In this document: positions 59,529 to 64,000 of the stretch, one piece after another
Numbering within the stretch: position 1 is the first letter of the stretch
Layout of the letters: each line of letters opens with the position of its first letter
Assembly: GCA_041494245.1 (NCBI GenBank)
Contig: JBGQAK010000001.1
Location: 124,001 to 188,000, forward strand
Direction of reading: 5' to 3'
From: RBG-13-68-16 sp041494245
GTDB taxonomy: Bacteria > Acidobacteriota > Thermoanaerobaculia > Thermoanaerobaculales > Thermoanaerobaculaceae
DNA length: 64,000 nt
Translations under genes and position numbers: made by a program
Notes under the pieces: generated by a model
What the model saw: only the letters and a program-made list of their open reading frames with translations
The model's database searches: none
Told to the model about the DNA's origin: nothing

Positions 59529-60659
59529 CTAGGGTCCGGTAGTACGGGTCTCGTGCGCGACGCGCAGGTAGAGCGCTTCCAGCCGGGCGATACGCGCCGC
59601 GGTCGAGAAGTTCTCGCGCACCCGCTCCTGGCCGGCGGCGCCCAGGTGATGCGCCAGCTCCGGGTCGCGCAACAGGCGGGAGATCGCGGCGGCCAGCATC
59701 GGCACATCGCGCGGCGAAACGAGGATCCCCGAGACACCGTCCTCGACGAGCTCGGGGTTTCCCGCCACCGACGTCGCCACCACCGGCTTGCCGAGGGCCA
59801 TCGCCTCGCGGATCGTGCCGGTGATGCCGGTCCCCGCCCACGAGGGGTCCACCACGATGTTGCACGCGGCCAGCACGTCGGGCATGTCGCGGCGCTCCAT
59901 CGTGGCGGTCACGGAACCGCCCAGTCCCATCTCGCGCACGAGCTCGAGCACCCCGTCGCGCTGCGCCTCGGTCCTGCAAGCTACGAGCAGGAGGTGCGCC
60001 TGCGGGTGGTCGGCGCGCACGGCGGGGAACGCCTTGAGGAGCTCCTTCCAGCCCTTCCAGTCACGCATCCCGACGTGCCCGATGACGCGCGCCTCGGGTG
60101 GGATACCGAGCTCCTGCCGTACCGCCTCCGGGTGAACCTTCACGGGGTCGAAGCGCTCGAGGTCCGCGCCCGCGTAAATCACCCCGACCTTGTGGGCGGG
60201 GATCCTGCCGCTGCCGATCACGAGTTGGCGGATGTTCTCGGCCACGCAGACGATGCGGCTGACCTTGCGGGAGCTGTACTTGAAGCTCGAGACGAAATCG
60301 ATCGGAAACGAAACGCCTCTGTTGACCACCAGGGCGTAGCGGACGCCGAAGAACATCGCGCCCCACGCCACCGCGTGTGCGATTCCCTTGTGCACGTGGA
60401 CCACGTCCACCTGGCGCTCGCGCGCCAGCCGGGCGAAGCGGCGCATCGAGGGGAGGTCGACCTCGTTCCGGAGCGGGAGCGAGATGTGCTCGATCCCGGC
60501 CTCGGCGCAGCGCTGGGCCATCTCTAGGCTGGGGCGGGTGACCACCAGCACCGTGTGGCGGCGCACCGCTAGGCCCTTCGCCGCCTCGAACATCTGCACC
60601 ACCGAGCCGGTGGCGAAGGCGGTCTTCTCGAGCATCTGGACGATGGTGAGGGGCTCCAT
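59529..60659 (-). CDS. Glycosyltransferase family 4
   Basis: A 376-aa GT-B glycosyltransferase. The N-terminal domain has GSVVQMFEAAKGLAVRRHTV and VDVVHVHKGIAHAVAWG. The C-terminal nucleotide-sugar site shows VIGHVGMRDWKGWKELLKAF and the EX7E-like GTIREAMALGKPVVATSVAGNPELV. It probably builds a surface polysaccharide, lipopolysaccharide or glycolipid; acceptor unknown. It is 26 nt downstream of the OPT transporter and convergent with yjbQ. Confidence 0.9.
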   Translation of the reverse strand: MEPLTIVQMLEKTAFATGSVVQMFEAAKGLAVRRHTVLVVTRPSLEMAQRCAEAGIEHISLPLRNEVDLPSMRRFARLARERQVDVVHVHKGIAHAVAWGAMFFGVRYALVVNRGVSFPIDFVSSFKYSSRKVSRIVCVAENIRQLVIGSGRIPAHKVGVIYAGADLERFDPVKVHPEAVRQELGIPPEARVIGHVGMRDWKGWKELLKAFPAVRADHPQAHLLLVACRTEAQRDGVLELVREMGLGGSVTATMERRDMPDVLAACNIVVDPSWAGTGITGTIREAMALGKPVVATSVAGNPELVEDGVSGILVSPRDVPMLAAAISRLLRDPELAHHLGAAGQERVRENFSTAARIARLEALYLRVAHETRTTGP

Positions 60660-60685
60660 CGCGTCGGGCTCTCGTCGCGGACGAC

Positions 60686-62743
60686 CTACATCACCGCCGT
60701 CGGTGGCGCCGGCTCGTCGGCGGCGCCAGCCTTGCCGAGCGGCACGAAAACGAGGTAGGCCGCCAGGATGACGAAGACAGGGATGGCGAGCCAGGGTGCG
60801 ACTGCGGAGAACCCGGGGATCGTCCAGAACTGGGCCGGCTGATGCATACGGTCACGGATGAACACGACGGTCGCGATCAACAACCCCATCAGCGCCTCGC
60901 CCGCGATCAGGCCGGACGCGGCGAGGATGCCGGCGTTCTCCACGCGGGCTTTCTGCGCGTCGTTGTACCCGCGCCTAGCGCGCATCCTGTCGACGACGCC
61001 GCGGATGAGACCGCCTATGAAGATCGCGAAGGTGGTCTCCAGGGGCAGGTACATGCCGACCGAGAACAGCATCGGGCTCTTCACCCTGATGAGGATGAGC
61101 GAGATCCCCATCGCGATGCCGACCAGCACCAGCGGCCACGCCATCTCACCGCCGACGATCCCCTGTGAGAGCGCGGCCATCAGACCCGCCTGCGGCGCGG
61201 GGAGATTCTTGCCGCCGAAGCCTCCGGTGGCGGGGTTGGCGGCCAGGTCGGAAACGTGCAGCACGTACAGCGGGAAAAACATCACGACGCCCGCCACCAT
61301 CACGCCGATGATGTCGCCGATCTGCATCTTCCATGGCGTGCCGCCGAGGATGTGCCCGACCTTGAGGTCCTGCAGCATCTCGCCGGCAACGGCCGCCGAG
61401 ACGCAGCCGATCGCCGCGACGCCGAGAACCGCCGCGACGCCCTGCGTCCCCTTGGCGCCTACGATGACCATGGTGAGCGCCGCGACCACGGTCGTCGCGA
61501 GGGTGAGGCCGGAGATCGGGTTGTTGGACGAGCCGATCATGCCGACGAGGTTGCCGGAGACCGCGGCGAAGAAGAAGCCGGTGACCAGCATGACGATTGC
61601 GGCCAGGAGCGCGGCGCCGATTGCCTTGGTGAAGAACGCGTAGAGGGCGATCATCAGGATAAAGATCAGCGCGATGCCGAACAGCACCACCTTGAAGCTG
61701 AGGTCGCGCTCGGTGCGCTCGGTGGCGGCCGCGGCGGACGCCGACTTCCTGACGTCCGCCACCCCACGCTTGATGCCGAGCAGGAGGTTCTTGCGCATCC
61801 TCCAGAGGGTGTAGCACGCGCCGACGAGCATCCCGCCCACCGCGATCGGCTTGACGACGAACTGGTAGAGGCGGGCCGTGAGGAGCGCCCAGTCCGCCGT
61901 GCCGTTGGTCGTGTACTGCCCGATCAGGTGCGGGCCGAGGAAGTACACCAGCAGCGGGACGAAGAGCCCCCACGCCAGCAAGCCGCCGGCGAAGTTGAGC
62001 GCGCCGAGCTCGGGGCCGATGATGTAGCCAACGCCGATGTACGCCGGCGTCGCCGCGGGTGCCGAGAGGGTGGTCACCCCGCCGGCCGCGATCGTCTTGG
62101 CGTCCTTATCGAGCCCGAGCCGCACCACGCTCTCGTTGACCTTCCCGACCGCGAGTGGGAAGTCGTTTGAGGAGCGGAAGATGCCCAGGCCGTCGACGAG
62201 TTTGATGAGCGCCCCCACGCCCATCGCGCGAAACAGCTGCAGCGCCGCCTCGGCGCCGCGCTGGCCGGCCTTGTGGATCTCGCTGGCGGCCACCGATTCC
62301 GGGAATGGGAGCGATGGGTCCTCGACCATCACCCGCCGCAGGACGGTCACGAACATGATGCCGAGCACGCCGCCCAGTATCATCAAGGCTGATGCGGTCA
62401 GGTAATCCTCCAGCAGGTGGCCGGTCTCGAACTTCCAGATCTTGAGAATGACAAACGCCGGGATCGTGAAGATGGCGCCGGCCGCCACCGACTCGCCGAT
62501 CGAGCCGACGGTACGAGCGAAATTCTCTTCGAGGAGTGAGCCCTTCATCAGGCGCAAGATCGCCATCCCGATCACGGCGGCGGGGTAGGTGGCGGCGATC
62601 GTCATACCGGCCTTGAGACCGAGATAGGCGTTGGCCGCGCCCAGGATCACGCACATGAAGAGGCCGAGAATGAGCGCCCGCAGGGTGAACTCGCGCATCT
62701 CCGAATCGGCGGGCACGTAGGTGGTGTGGCGGTGTTCGCTCAT
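60686..62743 (-). CDS. OPT-family oligopeptide or metal-chelate transporter
   Basis: A 685-aa polytopic membrane protein. The start at 62743 follows GGAGGACACAACGTC; upstream in-frame residues look non-coding. About 14-16 hydrophobic segments are present, with ANAYLGLKAGMTIAATYPAAVIG, SLPFPESVAASEIHKAG, MIGSSNNPISGLTLATT and GEMLQDLKVGHILGGTPWKM, all strong OPT-family signatures. OPT proteins move small peptides or metal-siderophore complexes by proton coupling. Substrate not determinable. Confidence 0.93.
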   Translation of the reverse strand: MSEHRHTTYVPADSEMREFTLRALILGLFMCVILGAANAYLGLKAGMTIAATYPAAVIGMAILRLMKGSLLEENFARTVGSIGESVAAGAIFTIPAFVILKIWKFETGHLLEDYLTASALMILGGVLGIMFVTVLRRVMVEDPSLPFPESVAASEIHKAGQRGAEAALQLFRAMGVGALIKLVDGLGIFRSSNDFPLAVGKVNESVVRLGLDKDAKTIAAGGVTTLSAPAATPAYIGVGYIIGPELGALNFAGGLLAWGLFVPLLVYFLGPHLIGQYTTNGTADWALLTARLYQFVVKPIAVGGMLVGACYTLWRMRKNLLLGIKRGVADVRKSASAAAATERTERDLSFKVVLFGIALIFILMIALYAFFTKAIGAALLAAIVMLVTGFFFAAVSGNLVGMIGSSNNPISGLTLATTVVAALTMVIVGAKGTQGVAAVLGVAAIGCVSAAVAGEMLQDLKVGHILGGTPWKMQIGDIIGVMVAGVVMFFPLYVLHVSDLAANPATGGFGGKNLPAPQAGLMAALSQGIVGGEMAWPLVLVGIAMGISLILIRVKSPMLFSVGMYLPLETTFAIFIGGLIRGVVDRMRARRGYNDAQKARVENAGILAASGLIAGEALMGLLIATVVFIRDRMHQPAQFWTIPGFSAVAPWLAIPVFVILAAYLVFVPLGKAGAADEPAPPTAVM

Positions 62744-62952
62744 GACGTTGTGTCCTCCGTCGTTGTGCCGCTCCTCGCTTTCGCGGGTGGTCGAGCGCGG
62801 GCAGTTGGCGCATTCTACACGCTCACTTGGCACGCCCCGCCCGCTCGAGAAGGAGCACGCGTCACGCCGCCAGGAGCTCTGCGGGAGTTCTTCAAGCCCC
62901 CTCGGTCTCACAAGATCTTATTGAATCGTGCTAAGATTGTTGACAATCGCTC

Positions 62953-62981
62953 TTGACAATAAGACGCTAAGATCCTAATCT
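62953..62981 (+). promoter_or_regulatory. Promoter of clpB
   Basis: TTGACA (62953-62958) and TAATCT (62976-62981) with a 17-bp spacer, 48 nt before the clpB start. Direct repeats TTGACAAT (62940 and 62953) and GCTAAGAT overlap the region and could bind a heat-shock regulator; no CIRCE element is seen. Confidence 0.55.
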
Positions 62982-63029
62982 TTGAAAAGGACCGGCGCAC
63001 GGTGGAAAGCCGGGGTATGAGGAGCTAAC

Positions 63030-64000
<971 letters not shown>

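Overview
The window is a high-G+C bacterial chromosome segment made mostly of conserved housekeeping genes. Gene content suggests a Gram-negative, probably Acidobacteriota-like (Thermoanaerobaculia-type) bacterium. The grounds are MglA/Roadblock pairs, lipoproteins with lipoboxes, a soluble-lytic-transglycosylase-like lipoprotein, OPT and CAT-type transporters, an rpsU/dnaG/rpoD cluster, and two tandem secreted proteins of a type I associate with that phylum. The assignment is an inference from gene content, not a phylogeny.

Layout. 1-3.1 kb: an RDD protein end and two tandem paralogous secreted proteins. 3.3-6.8 kb: tRNA-Leu and a leftward glycolysis operon gap-pgk-tpiA-secG. 6.8-12 kb: rightward mtnA-tsaD-lepA-lepB-DUF4845-like. 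12-15.3 kb: two amino-acid permeases. 15.3-17.4 kb: leftward truA, an M29-like aminopeptidase and tRNA-Glu. 17.5-29.6 kb: a 12-kb integrative element in tRNA-Arg(ACG). 29.9-34.6 kb: a hybrid sensor kinase, a REC-PAS-GGDEF-EAL protein, a lipoprotein and tadA. 34.6-38.7 kb: two tRNA-Ser genes, SRP RNA, dnaX-ybaB-recR and a Roadblock/MglA pair. 39-43.3 kb: glmS and a PcrA-type helicase. 43.9-55 kb: a long leftward block read as rpsU-mutS2-dnaG-(DnaG-tail paralogue)-rpoD, tRNA-Met, a COG1579 zinc-ribbon protein, RNase HI-like, yggS, divIVA and hutI. 55-64 kb: lipoprotein, GAF-like protein, lytic transglycosylase, YjbQ, glycosyltransferase, OPT transporter and the start of clpB.

The element is the novel part. 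A perfect 53-bp direct repeat (17544-17596 and 29549-29601), whose left copy is the 3' part of an intact tRNA-Arg gene, brackets 18 candidate genes. At the right end a tyrosine integrase starts a leftward gene series: a sigma-like HTH protein, a small protein, an AlpA-like excisionase/regulator, two small proteins, an archaeo-eukaryotic-type (TOTE-like) primase, a DUF5681 protein and two small zinc-ribbon proteins. Many of these genes are coupled by ATGA/GTGA overlaps. The left half is accessory: a Panacea-domain antitoxin with a RelE-like toxin, a possible papain-like (DUF7689-type) protein, a membrane protein, a truncated integrase and a large secreted beta-propeller/PKD protein. Paired GGGTACCC sites one helical turn apart lie inside both ends (likely integrase arm sites). 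A cluster of GTGCGTCCCG decamers at the primase/HTH junction is a candidate replication origin. The whole looks like a satellite-like or plasmid-like integrative element with its own primase and no recognised structural or conjugation genes.
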